From: Hepsetus odoe
Taxonomy: Eukaryota; Chordata; Actinopteri; Characiformes; Hepsetidae
DNA length: 64,000 nt
Direction: 5' to 3'
Assembly (NCBI GenBank): GCA_017165825.1
Contig: CM029372.1
Coordinates: forward strand, 28,661,338-28,725,337
This document shows, piece after piece, positions 12,260-21,946 of the stretch. Position 1 is the first letter of the stretch, and the number at the start of each line of letters is the position of its first letter. The notes beneath the pieces were generated by a model. The model made no database searches. It had not been told where the DNA came from and was given only the letters and a program-made list of their open reading frames with translations. Both the position numbers and the translations under genes were made by a program.

Positions 12260-12992
12260 AATCTGAGTGATGGGGGAGCGGGAGGACCGCCCTTCTTATT
12301 AAATGCTTGTTATTCTGGATCGTGTTAAGAGCAGTAGAAGAATAATAAAGCTTTCATGAAAGGGTTCATCAAGCAGACAAAACACTTTTGGTTCCATAAA
12401 GAACCAGGATTAAAGGGTTCTTCAGACTCAGGCACTTTTTAAAGTTAGTTTTTTAATCTTTTACATTAAACACCCTTTAAAGGGTTCCGTTTAGCACCTA
12501 AACAAAAAGAACCTCTGAACCTTTTATACTGTTTTATACTTTCTTTTATTTATTACTCTTAAAATGTGACATTCTGTGTTCTCTAAATTATTCTGTTCTG
12601 TTCTGTTCTATTATATTCGATTCTATTGGTTCTTTGGATTGATGTTTTTCAAGAACCAGTTCTGCAGAAGAACATTTTCAGTTGAGTTTTAAAGGATTGG
12701 TCCATTCATCCAGTCCACAAACAGGTTCTCCAGCATCACTGCTCCTCAGATCCCTCTCTGGAGTTTATTTTTCAGATGGTTAGTACTGAGTCAGCTGCGT
12801 TCCTGAGGTTCCTCTGAGAACTGTGGAGGGTTCCTCACCTCCTCCATAGATTTGACACAGGAAGGGAAATCTCCACACGTTCCCCAGTCCCACCGCAAAT
12901 CCGATACAGGTCAGCAGGTATTGGACCTTATTGTCCCATTTGGGACGTTCCTCAGCTTTAGAACTAGCATCCACATCCTGTCTCTTGGCCAT
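5235..12992 (-). CDS. slc6a18: SLC6A18-like Na+-dependent neutral amino-acid transporter
   Basis: Twelve coding exons (minus): 12839-12992, 12076-12216, 9109-9246, 8800-8981, 8317-8427, 7860-7972, 7667-7795, 7384-7540, 6671-6875, 6210-6369, 5957-6119, 5235-5441, giving 619 aa. All junctions are GT-AG and phases match the two slc6a19 genes. The TM1 signature GLGNVWRFP, the PLPWSQCP loop and YFWYRETLNIT are SLC6 amino-acid-branch hallmarks. SASGTGLAFIVFTEA, TGRRPNWFWK and AWNPNYESFP favour SLC6A18 over SLC6A19. The family has 12 membrane spans and couples Na+ to neutral amino-acid uptake at the apical face of kidney and gut epithelium, with collectrin/ACE2-type partners. I chose the ATG at 12992 (ACCATGG context, 61 bp after a TATA motif) over an in-frame ATG at 13043, which lies too close to the TATA. 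Seven of eleven acceptors are preceded by (TG)n. Confidence 0.93.
6440..6655. repeat. GAA/GA-rich tract in slc6a18 intron 9
   Basis: Purine-rich on the plus strand (pyrimidine-rich in the transcript), ending in an (AAG)n run at about 6604-6646, roughly 25 bp from the exon 9 donor. Confidence 0.7.
6980..7380. repeat. 26-bp G-rich minisatellite, slc6a18 intron 8
   Basis: Tandem units of about 26 bp built on 'gggtgtggttcagggcaggt'. They are degenerate at the left and nearly perfect at 7260-7375, ending 3 bp before the exon 8 donor. Confidence 0.85.
7796..7859 (-). repeat. 64-nt slc6a18 intron 6 made of (CA)n and (TG)n
   Basis: The transcript strand runs GTGAGATA, then about six CA units, a 5-nt spacer, about 18 TG units, then TTTCAG. 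Virtually the whole intron is dinucleotide repeat and the two halves are complementary. Confidence 0.9.
7973..8316 (-). repeat. slc6a18 intron 5 bounded by (CA)n and (TG)n
   Basis: In the transcript the intron opens GTGAGTAA and then (CA)n (plus-strand 8283-8309). It closes with (TG)n (plus-strand 7975-7999) and TAG. The middle of about 280 bp is unique sequence. Confidence 0.9.
8603..8672 (-). pseudogene. partial duplicate of slc6a18 exon 4 3' end
   Basis: This repeats about 65 bp of the exon 4 3' end and donor (8791-8857) inside intron 4. It encodes the same WSIVYICFIR peptide. The copied donor reads GA where the true one has GT, so it should not splice. A (TTTG/TCTG)n tract (8674-8795) separates the copies. 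Confidence 0.85.
8674..8795. repeat. (TTTG)n/(TCTG)n microsatellite
   Basis: A tetranucleotide tract with TTTG, TCTG and ACTC interruptions, lying between exon 4 of slc6a18 and its partial duplicate. Confidence 0.85.
8982..9108 (-). repeat. slc6a18 intron 3 bounded by (CA)n and (TG)n
   Basis: A 127-nt intron. The transcript starts GTAAAC then (CA)n (plus 9077-9104) and ends with (TG)n interrupted by one CG (plus 8988-9036), then TTACCAG. Only about 40 nt of unique sequence lies between the arrays. Confidence 0.9.
9318..9475 (-). mobile_element. type A SINE, reverse orientation
   Basis: Complement of the type A SINE: the 'cttatccagagtgac' tail, 'acagggacagtctccctg', then a B-box-like 'ggaattcgaaccagtgacc'. 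It lies in slc6a18 intron 2. Confidence 0.6.
9488..10055 (+). mobile_element. RTE-like LINE, 3' fragment
   Basis: It carries the end of the RTE ORF (VVRPAMLYG, RMDRIR, and the WTCPKERRGEYQ region) plus the 3' UTR ending in 'agaagaag'. The VVRPAMLYG segment occurs about three times in tandem (roughly 36-bp steps) at 9570-9690. It is in intron 2 of slc6a18, opposite to transcription. The remaining 0.85 kb to 10914 shows nothing I can name. Confidence 0.75.
10915..11400 (-). mobile_element. RTE-like LINE, 3' fragment
   Basis: A minus-strand copy of the RTE 3' region: the 3' UTR at 10917-11040, then the 'gacatgtcc..gagacgag' region. A decayed ORF end follows, including the TSYVI-like words and the 'ggagaccagca' segment. 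Confidence 0.7.
11655..12000. repeat. 39-bp minisatellite, slc6a18 intron 2
   Basis: About nine tandem units of roughly 39 bp built from 'cacctgttcagctcacac' and 'cctctcaccacttcacc', some shortened. A 156-codon ORF over it is purely the repeat. Confidence 0.9.
12217..12838 (-). other. slc6a18 intron 1
   Basis: The transcript-sense 3' end is about 16 TG units followed by TTCCAG (plus-strand 12222-12254). The rest is AT-rich with no recognisable element. Confidence 0.8.
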
Positions 12993-13052
12993 GGTCCCCC
13001 TGCGTCCAGAGCTCCTCTGTCCCTCTGCCTTATCTGCTCCCATCACTGTGTC

Positions 13053-13060
13053 CTTTTATA
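13053..13060 (-). promoter_or_regulatory. slc6a18: TATA box of slc6a18
   Basis: TATAAAAG on the minus strand, 61 bp upstream of the chosen ATG (12992). Initiation about 30 bp downstream would fall near 13025-13030. That leaves a 5' UTR of about 35 nt and excludes the earlier in-frame ATG at 13043. Confidence 0.55.
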
Positions 13061-13062
13061 GG

Positions 13063-13795
13063 TTCTGGTGAAGAGACCAAGTCCAGGTGTGTGAGTGTGT
13101 GACTGTGTGTGAGTGTGTGTGAGTGTGTGTGTGTAACTTTCTGTTGTTTTTTTGTTTAATATGTAACCTTCGAAACTCAATGAAAAACTCTCTAAAATGA
13201 ATCCTCGATCGACTCCACAGAGCGAAGGTCACGGCTGTATATTTTATAATCCTCGTGTTTTTGATGTTGGACTTTTTATTTGCTTCGTTACATCATTTCC
13301 ATTCAGGCGCTTTGACCTCGTAAAAAAACGAGGGATGCACATCTTTCACTCCTCCCGGAGGAATAAAGCTTCTGCTCTAAATGGATCAGATACACAGCTG
13401 TGAGTGTGTGTGTGTGTGAGTGTGTGAATGTTTGCTCAGGCAGGTAAACAGGTAGCAGAATCATTTACAGCCACATGCAGGTAAACAACACACACCTGTT
13501 CTCACTGGGCTTCACCAACGTGGCCAAATATAATGAGACAAGCAGGCAGTTTGAACTGTGGCTGATCTTAAATCTAGAATTTCTCCTTTAGTCTGAATAT
13601 TATTAAACGATCTGGCTGATTTCTGCACGTAGAACCGAGAAGTGCCGTAATGCTCTAGTTTCTGTATTGTTATGACTGAGGTTATTTCTTGAAACAAGAC
13701 GGAAGATGGACTCTTTAATTTAAAAGACTTAAAATCACAGACTGTCTAGGAATTAAAGGTAAAAAATATGAAACATTGATGAGATTTTGGATGTT
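13063..13795. other. slc6a18 upstream region, no gene recognised
   Basis: Short GTGTGAGTGTGT tracts occur at 13090-13135 and 13398-13430. I see no coding or structural feature otherwise. Confidence 0.5.
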
Positions 13796-14235
13796 TTTGT
13801 TTGGCTAGTGTAAACCAAATACAGCAATCCAGGAAAAGAACCTCATACCAACTGTGAAGCTTGGAGGTGGACGTGTCATGGTTTGGAGATGCTTTACTGC
13901 AGCAGGACCTGGCCAGCTCACCATCCACCATGATTTCCATCATGTATCAGAGGGTGCTTGAGGAACATGTGAGACCATCTGTAAGAACATTAAAGCTGAA
14001 GTGGAACTGGACCCTGCAACACGACAATGACCCAAAACATACTAGATACTCTACCCCGCCAACATCTCACAGCTTAAAGAATTCTGCACTGAAGAGTGGA
14101 TCAAACGGTCCTCAGACTGATGTCAGAGACTGGTAGATGCTACAAGAAGCGTCTCATTGTGGTTATTTCAGCCAAAGGGGGACTCTAGCTATTAGTGGGA
14201 GTCCTAACTTTCCTAAAGTCCTAAAGTTTAATGAA
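13796..14235 (+). mobile_element. Tc1/mariner-like transposase relic
   Basis: The translation keeps a GGGRVMVW-like word (shifted) near 13862-13885 and HDNDPKHT at about 14018-14041. That is the conserved D-containing motif of Tc1-type transposases. Frameshifts and stops break the frame. Inverted repeats were not identified. Confidence 0.65.
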
Positions 14236-14334
14236 TAAATCAAGGTTATTTTTGTTGTTAACCTGCAATTGAATCATATTCTTTTCCAGAAATAAATAAA
14301 AACAAGATTAGACATCGATATGTGAACCTGAGCA

Positions 14335-14955
14335 GTTCTCCAGATCTTCCTGAAGGACAGTGTTGTTGTCTCTCATTGTTCAGTCCAGTCTCTGTACCTG
14401 AGCAGTTCTCCAGATCTTCCTGAAAGGACCAGTGTTGACATGTATTTCAGTCCAGTCTCTGTACCTGACAGTTCTCCAGATCTTCTGAGATGATGTTATT
14501 TGTCTCTCATGTTCAGTCCAGTCTCTGTACCTGGAAGCGGTTCTCCCAGATCTTCCTGAAGGACAGTGTTGTCTCTCATGTTTCAGTCCAGTCTCAGTAC
14601 CTGAGCAGTTCTCCAGATCTTCCTGAAGGACACTGTTGTTGTCTCTCCTTTTCAGTCCAGTCTCTGTACCTGAGCAGTTCTCCAGATCTTCCTGAAGGAC
14701 AGTGTTGTTGTCTCTCATGTTCGGTCCAGTCTCTGTACCTGAGCAGTTCTCAGATCTTCCTGAAGGACAGTGTTGTTGTCTCTCATTTTCAGTCCAGTCT
14801 CTGTACCTGAGCAGTTCTTCAGATCTTCCTGAAGGACAGTGTTGTTGTCTCTCATTTTCAGTCAGTCTGCATGCCTGAGCAGTTCTCCAGACTTCCTGAA
14901 GGACAGTGTTGTTGTCTTTCATTTTCAGTCCAGTCTCTGTACCTGAGCAGTTTGA
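14335..14955 (-). repeat. 69-bp minisatellite array (about 9 units)
   Basis: Units of about 69 bp with the core 'ctggagaactgctcaggtac' on the minus strand. The same unit forms arrays at 19325-20515, 31060-31192 and 35966-36140. Units show small indels. A 198-codon ORF here is only the repeat. Confidence 0.9.
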
Positions 14956-15279
14956 TAGTTTGTGATCTATAGTCAAGTCTGAACCTTCAAGCAGAATAAA
15001 GCGGTGATGATGTCTCTTTATGTGATTTTATTGGGCAATAAATAGAAATAAAAAAATAATATTTTTGTGAAATGTATAATAACACCTTTCCAAGTGTTAT
15101 TGTTAATATTTCTGTATGTAGTAAATAGCTTATTTATTTTTTTATTTTTTGCAAAAGCTTTCTTTTAAATTCCATTCACATTTATGTAACTTTATAACTT
15201 TGCATACATATTTCTAGATATTCTGATTTTCATTTTTGTATGTTTGTATATTTTAGAATATACATATTTTACTTCAGTA

Positions 15280-18140
15280 GATTAACTTCTTGCTCCCAGC
15301 TGCTCCCGTTTGGGTATACAGCAGATCATTCTCCATTTTCTTTACCACACCAACCATTTTATCTTCCTGCTGGCTTGACCACCTGCATATCCTCTCACCC
15401 ACGTCCATAAACCTCCTCTTTGGTCTTCCTCTTCCTCTCTTTCCTGCGCTCCATCCTCAACATCCTCCTTCAATATAATCATCATCTCTCCTCTGCATGG
15501 CCAAACCAACACCTTCTTGCTTCTCTTTGTCTCCAAGACTGTCTAACCTGAGCTGTCCCTCTAATATACTCATTTCTAATCCTGTCCATCCTCGTCACAC
15601 CCAACGAAAATCTCAGCATCTTTAACTCTGATACCTCCAGCTCCGCCTCCTGCCTTTTCGTCAGTGCCACCGTCTCCAACCCATACAACATAGCTGGTCT
15701 CACTACTGTCCTGTAATGCTTGCTGCTCCCCTAGCTGATGCGCTCCACTCACATTTCTCCTTTCTTCCTCTGCTGTTCTCGTTACTCTGAACTGTAATCC
15801 TGAGTATTTAAAGTCCTCACCTTTGTCCTCTATCTCTTCCATCACTTACCCTCCACTTTCTCTTTGTTCACCTCATGTATTCTGTCTTTACCTCTCACTT
15901 TCATTCCTCCTCTCCAGAGCAGATCTCCATCTCTCCAAGTTCTCCTCAAGCTGCTCACTACAGATCACAATATCGTCAGCAAACATCATCGTCCACGGAG
16001 ACTCCTGTCTAACCTCGTCCGTCAACCTGTCCATTACTACTGCAAACAAGAATGGGCTCAGTGCTGATCTTTGATGTAATCCAACCTCTACAGCAAATCA
16101 TCCATCCTCCCACCAGATCTCACCACTGTCACACTGCCCTTATACCCATCCTGTACCATTCTGACACACTTCTCTGTAACATCTGGCAACCTCATACAAA
16201 GCCACAACTCCTCTCCTAGGCACCCTGTCATATGCTCTCCAAATCCACAAAGGCACAAATGCGGCTCCTTCTGACCTTCTCTGTACTTCTCATCAACACC
16301 CTCCAGGCAAACGTTGCATCTGTGGTGCACTTTCTCCAACATGGCTCATCCTGCTGTTCACCAGTCACCTCTTTTCTAACCAGCAGGCACGACTCTTCCA
16401 TAACTTCCTTGGTGTGGCTGATCAACTTTATCCTCTATAGATTACTACAGCTCTGTGCATCACCCTTATTCTTGAAGATCGGTGCATGCACACGCCCCGT
16501 CTCCCTCCTCAGGCTCCTCCACTTTCCAAGATTGTGGTAAACAATCTGGTCAGAAACTACTGCCTCCATGCTTCCACCGGTATATCATCTGGCCAACAAC
16601 CTTTCCATTCTTCATCCTCTTCATCGCTGCCCTTACTTCCATCTTGTTTATTTGCTGCACTTCCTGGTTCTCATTTTCTTCATTCATCAGCCCCTCAAAG
16701 TTCTCCTTCCATCTGCTCAACATGCTCTGTTCACCTGTGAGTACGTTACCATTTCTATCTTTAGTCGCCCTGACCTGCATCTTTCACCCAGATCTGTCTC
16801 TCTGTCTAGCCAATCGGTAGAGGTCCTTTTCTCCCTCTTTACTGTCCAACCTCTCATACAATTCACCAAACACCTGATCTTCAGCCTTCACCTCTGCTTT
16901 CTTAGCCTCATGGTTGTCTCCTTATTACACCTGTCATACTTTCTTCATCTCTCTGACTGTCCCGTCTTCTTTGCCTCCCTCTTTCTCTTTTGAATACACT
17001 CCCTGGACTGGTTTCCACCACCAGGTTTCCCTTATCCTCTTACCCCTTCCAGATGTCACACCAAGTACATTTCTAGCCGTCTGCTGATCACTTCTGCAGT
17101 AGTTTTCAAGCAATCCAGTAGCTCTTCCCAGCACCTCCCAGTGCCAGTGTGCTCCTGCCTGGACCTTACAGTCCCTCCTCATGGCTTCCACCAGCAGTCC
17201 TCGGCTCTGCCTCACTTTCCCTCCTCTTCTTGACCTCCAAGGTCATCCTACTGAACCACCATCCTATGCTGTTTAGCTACACTCTCCCTGTCACTGCACT
17301 TTGCAGTCTCTGATCTCTTTCGACTGACCCTCCTGCAAGAATATAATCACCTGTGAGCATCTTCTCCACTCTTATACGTCACCTGTGCTCCTCCTCTTCT
17401 TAAAATAGATTAACTACAGCCACATTTCCATCCCCTTTTTGCAAAATCTACAACCATCGTTCAGCATTCCTCTCCCCTTGACGCTCTGCCTACCCATCAC
17501 CTCCTCATCACCTCTGTTCCCTTCACCTACCATGACCATTAAAATCTGCACCAATCCACCCTCTCTCTCCCCTGGGTACACTCTCCCTATCACTTCATCT
17601 AACTCCTCCAGAAGTCTTCTTTCTCTTCCATCTTCAACCAACTCGTGGAGCATAAGCACTAACAACATTCATTATCACCTTCAACTTCCAGCTTCAAACT
17701 CATCACCCTCCCTAAACACCTCTTCACTTCCAAAACACTCTCCACATACTCTTCCTTCAGGATAACACCTACTCCATTCCTCCTTCTATCCACACCATGG
17801 TAGAACAGTTTAAGCCCTCCTCCAATACACCTGGCCTTACTACCCTTCCATCTAGTCTCTCACACACAGAAGATCAACCTTCCTTCTCTCCATCATATCA
17901 GCTCATTCTCTACCTTTACTAGTCATGCTTCCAACATTCAGAGTTCCTCCCTCACTTCCATTCTCTTCCACTTCTTTCTTTCCTCCTTCTTCTGGACTTG
18001 CATTCCTCCTCTTCTTCTCCTTTGTCCAACAGTAGTCCAGTGTCCATAAGCACCCTGTAGACTAACAGCACTGGTGGTGGTCATTGTTAATCTGGGCCTC
18101 CACCGATCCGATATGGAAGTCTGTTTGGTTGTCTGAATAT
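15280..18140 (-). mobile_element. RTE-like LINE, near full length, decayed
   Basis: Reading on the minus strand from 18140: a 5' UTR with 'gaccaccaccagtgctgtt', a decayed endonuclease region, LLENYCRSDQQTARNVLGVTSGRG, VQINKMEVRAAMKRMKNGK, then reverse transcriptase with MFADDIVI (about 15970-16000) and the GVTRMDRIRNEYIRGTAQV end and 3' UTR. Many stops and frameshifts make it inactive. The layout matches RTE-clade LINEs (apurinic-type endonuclease plus RT in one ORF); clade assignment is from recognition, not alignment. It lies between slc6a18 and slc6a19 copy A. Confidence 0.85.
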
Positions 18141-18149
18141 TGATTTGGC

Positions 18150-18250
18150 CCTTCCTGATGTAACCCAATGGATCAAGAGGTCCCAGGTTCGAATCCCACC
18201 TCAAGCACTACCATCACTGGGTCCCTGAGCAAGACCCTTAACCCACTCTT
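18150..18250 (+). mobile_element. type A SINE fragment
   Basis: A B-box-like 'ggttcgaatcccacc' and the 'cctgagcaagacccttaacc' body abut the 5' end of the RTE copy; the tail is lost. Confidence 0.5.
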
Positions 18251-18599
18251 CACTGGACTGTATCTTAAACTTCTCAAACCATCTCAGATTTTATTCACAC
18301 TTTTCTGGTGTATTTAGATCTGGAGCTTTTGTCAAGTCTGGAAATGCAAGTCATGGAGAGATCTCTCCATTACCACATTCTAAGCCATGCCCAACCTCCT
18401 ATAACTACCACTGATACTAATCTACAAATAAAAGAACAGATCTTTAAAGTTACAGTCAGGACACAGGAGAACCTCCAGACTTTGCCCAGTGCGTGCATTG
18501 TCCCACTGAGGCAGTTCTCCAGTCTGGAGTTCTTCCATGCTCTCTAGCTCAAGGGGGATGCCTTCCTGATTTACGATATTATGGCCAGAACGAATATCA

Positions 18600-18710
18600 T
18601 TTCCTGATTATGGGGACAGTTTTCCTGGAGCAGCCTGGAGTTCAGGCTCTTGCTCAACAGTGCAATGGTTGTAGTGCTGGAGGTGGGATTTGAACCCATG
18701 CCAGAGATCT
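18600..18710 (-). mobile_element. type A SINE fragment
   Basis: Complement of the type A body and B box ('gtgctggaggtgggatttga'), partial. Confidence 0.45.
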
Positions 18711-19045
18711 GACAGGTTCTTCAAAAACCTCTCTTGCAGGAGCTTTTCCTTTTTTCATCTCCTGTGTAGAATCGGGTTAATAAAGCATTAGTGACTCATT
18801 AAGCTCATCACTGAGTGTAATTAACTCCAGACATCACCTGGTGATCATAGCCAATCATATTAACAGATATTTACAGAGTTGCAGTCACCACATTCCTCAT
18901 CAGTGGGTGAGTTTAGTAGTTAAATCAGTTTCAGAGCGTCATCTGGAGTCAAAGAACAACCACCTGAATGAACCCCCACAGCTTGTCTTCATTAAAATAA
19001 ACTGTCTTTTGCTTCTGTAGGAATGAGATGTTCAGAAAGATTATA

Positions 19046-20606
19046 AACAGTGTTGTGCAAAAGTTTTCACCCATCATTTCTCTCTGTTCTTTATGAAAGT
19101 GAGACAGTAGTTCAGTGGTTTGTGTACAAACACATGTAACTCAGTGTACAAAAAGAGTTTCATCCTAACTAAGCTTTAAGTCCATATTCACTACGACCAC
19201 CTATATTCTTCCGTCAGGAACACTTCTCCAGGCTTCTTGAAGGACATCCCAAAGCTCTTTTCTGGAAATCAGCTGCTTTTGTCTCCGTTCTCTGTGGAGA
19301 TGATCTCACACTGCTTCTGAAACTGCTCAGGTACAGAGACTGGACTGAACATGAGAGACAACAACACTGTCCTTCAGGAAGATCTGGAGAACTGCTCAGG
19401 TACAGAGACTGGACTGAACATGAGAGACAACAGCACTGTCAGCTAGGAGAAGATCTGGAGAACTGCTCCAGGTACCCAGAGACTGGACTGAACATGAGAG
19501 ACGACAACACTGTCCTTCAGGAAGATCCCTGGAGAACTGCTCCAGGTAGAGACTGGGCCCAGACATGAGGGAACAACAACACTGTCCTTCAGGAAGAGAT
19601 CTGAAGAACTGCTCCAGGTACAGAAACTGGACTGAATGAGGAGACTTAACAACACTGTCTTTCAGGAAGATCTGGAGAACTGCTCAGGTACAGAGACTGG
19701 ACTGAACATGAGAACAACAACACTGTCCTTCAGAATCTGGAGAACTGTAGTACAGAGACTGGACTGAACATGAGGAACCATGCACTGTCAGCCAGGAAAG
19801 ATCTGGAGAGAACTGCTCAGAGTACAGGGCTGGACTGAACGCCGAGAGACAACAACACTGTCCTTCAGGAAAGATCTGGAGAACTGCTCAGGTACAGAAG
19901 ACTGGACTGAACAGTAGAGACAACAACACTGTCCTTCAGGAAGATCTGGAGAACTGCTCAGGTACAGAGACTGGACTGAACATGAGAGACAACAACACTG
20001 TCCTTCAGGAAGATCTGAAGAACTGCTCAGGTACAGAAACTGGACTGAAAATGAGAGACAACAACACTGTCTTTCAGGAAGATCTGGAGAACTGCTCAGG
20101 TACAGAGACTGGACTGAACATGAGAGACAACAGCACTGTCCTTCCAGGAAGATCTGGAGAACTGCTCAGGTACAGGGCTGGACTGAACATGAGAAGAACA
20201 ACACACTGTCCTTCAGGAAGATCTGGAGAACCCTCTGCTCAGGTACAGAGACTGGACTGAACATGAGGAAACAACAACACTGTCCTTCAGGAAGATCTGG
20301 AGAACTGCTGGGTACAGAAGACTGGACTGAACATGAGAACAACACTGTCCTTCAGGAAGATCTGGAGAACTGCTCAGGTACAGAGACTGGACTGAACATG
20401 AGAGAGACAACAACACTGTCCTTCAGGAAGATCTGGAGAACTGCTCAGGTACAGAGACTGGACTGAACATGAGAGACAACAACACTGTCCTTCAGGAAGA
20501 TCTGGAGAACTGTTCATCAACAAGACATTAAACATACAAGAAAGCCTGGAATTTTGGAAGCAAAATAGGAAGAAATAAGGAGCTCAAGACTTTTGCACAG
20601 TAGTCA
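19046..20606. mobile_element. non-autonomous TIR DNA transposon holding the 69-bp array
   Basis: Ends are near-matching inverted repeats: 'gttgtgcaaaagtttt' at the left and the complement of 'gacttttgcacagtag' at the right. The left internal part (19190-19320) has unique sequence, followed by about 17 units of the 69-bp repeat and a right unique part 'gacattaaac..ggaagaaat'. No transposase frame is visible. A shorter decayed copy with the same right flank is at 30985-31195. Confidence 0.65.
19325..20515 (+). repeat. 69-bp minisatellite array (about 17 units)
   Basis: Tandem units of about 69 bp with frequent 1-4 bp indels, the same unit as at 14335. This is the longest array in the window and lies inside the TIR element. 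Confidence 0.92.
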
Positions 20607-20610
20607 CTTC

Positions 20611-21190
20611 ACAGCTTTGTTTCACAGAACCTGGTTCACAGAACCAAACCCGTTCTTAGGGATTATTGATAAAGTTAAGGTAGCACAGAACACGGAACTT
20701 TCTTTTGATGAGAAGAGAGCAGCTGTAGAACCTCTACACAGAAAACCTCTTGCTGCTTCTTAGTTTACCATTAAAATCATCCATCGGTGTCGTGTCGTGC
20801 AGCGTCCAAAGGTCTTGGAAAAGTTACTGGAACATGCACTTTTCAGCAAAGTTCAGAATGCTTTTATTGCAGCCCAAACTAGCAGGTGGTAATTGCTTCC
20901 AGTACAGAGTTGAATTACGACTGTGTGTTGGCATCGAGATCTTATCTTATCTCAGCGAGAGGACATTACTCTGCTGTAAAAGGCATCACGATTATGATGG
21001 TAAATTGACTCTGAGATACAGTTTTATCTTCTCTTTAACTCATTGCAGTCGGCCTTTAGGGGACATTTTTGAGGATGGCCTTCCTTCAGAGCCCAAAAGA
21101 CACCAGTCCTTTCTCACAGAAACTGGAAAAACATGTTTGCTGGTTTAACTCAATGATGGAGTTGCCAGGATTGACAACAGGTGGAAATAA
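20611..21190. other. intergenic, no gene recognised
   Basis: A 132-codon ORF (20750-21148) shows no domain or exon signature. Nothing else is supported. Confidence 0.45.
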
Positions 21191-21196
21191 AGAGGG

Positions 21197-21410
21197 TGCT
21201 GGTGGTCTAGTGGTAGGATACTTGCCTATGGGTCTATGGACCAAGTAGTCACAGGTTCAAATCCCACCTCTAGCACTACCACCACTGGGTTCCTGAGCAA
21301 GACCCTGAACCCTGAGTGTCTCCAGGGGGGACTGTCCCTGTAATGGAAGTCGCTCTGGATAAGAGCTTCTGATAAAATAAATTTTATTAAAAATAAATGC
21401 TATAAATGTA
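21197..21410 (+). mobile_element. tRNA-derived SINE (type A), full length
   Basis: A clear A box (GGTGGTCTAGTGG), B box (GGTTCAAATCC), body with 'gtctccaggggggactgtcc' and the tail 'gtcgctctggataagagc' followed by an A/T-rich end. Confidence 0.75.
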
Positions 21411-21465
21411 AGAGTCAGCAAAAAACTTTTAAGGACTTTCCTTTGGTAGAAACATCTCAAGCTGC

Positions 21466-21471
21466 TTTATT
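21466..21471 (-). promoter_or_regulatory. slc6a19: possible poly(A) signal of slc6a19 copy A
   Basis: AATAAA on the minus strand, about 476 bp after the stop at 21947. Other hexamers may exist, so this is only positional. Confidence 0.35.
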
Positions 21472-21946
21472 GCATCATTTATCAATCTACCAAAGTGAAA
21501 ATTATAATAAATACACAGAAAATATACAGACAGCAAGATTTCACTTTTATATATTACTTAAACATAACTTATGAAGAGTATAAGATACAATTGATGGGCC
21601 CATTTTTTTTTAGCAGATTTCCTCCAGGAATCATAGCAGCAAACTTCTGGACTTGGGCTCCTTTAGAGGCTCATGCTACCAGTAAGATACTCGGCAACAG
21701 TTTGCACCTTTTAAGCAGCACATCATGCAAAAAATCTTTTCTGATGTCGGAGGGAGGCAGTTGCTATTTTTCAGGCAAAAAAGGGAGTGATAGCAATCAT
21801 TTGCTCTACACACTGCTGTGATGGTTTTTCCAGACCTTCCAACATTCTGCAGACCCCTGACATCCACCTCTTACCAGAAAAGATCGTACACTTCAAGCCA
21901 GATGTTTGCAAAAATGACAGATTTGGCATTTACGAATTTCTCTGAA

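Noticed and set aside
13041..13043. Upstream in-frame ATG for slc6a18
   Set aside because: It lies only about 10 bp from the TATA motif, probably above the transcription start. The ATG at 12992 has an ACCATGG context and fits the family N terminus.
14380..14976. 198-codon minus-strand ORF
   Set aside because: Made only of the 69-bp minisatellite unit; no start context or domain.
19325..20515. Regular repeats resembling a CRISPR array
   Set aside because: Units are contiguous 69-bp tandem repeats without unique spacers, in a vertebrate genome; a minisatellite inside a transposon.
21197..21270. Candidate tRNA gene (A and B boxes present)
   Set aside because: No acceptor or anticodon stems and a conserved SINE body follows; the same head recurs in several copies.
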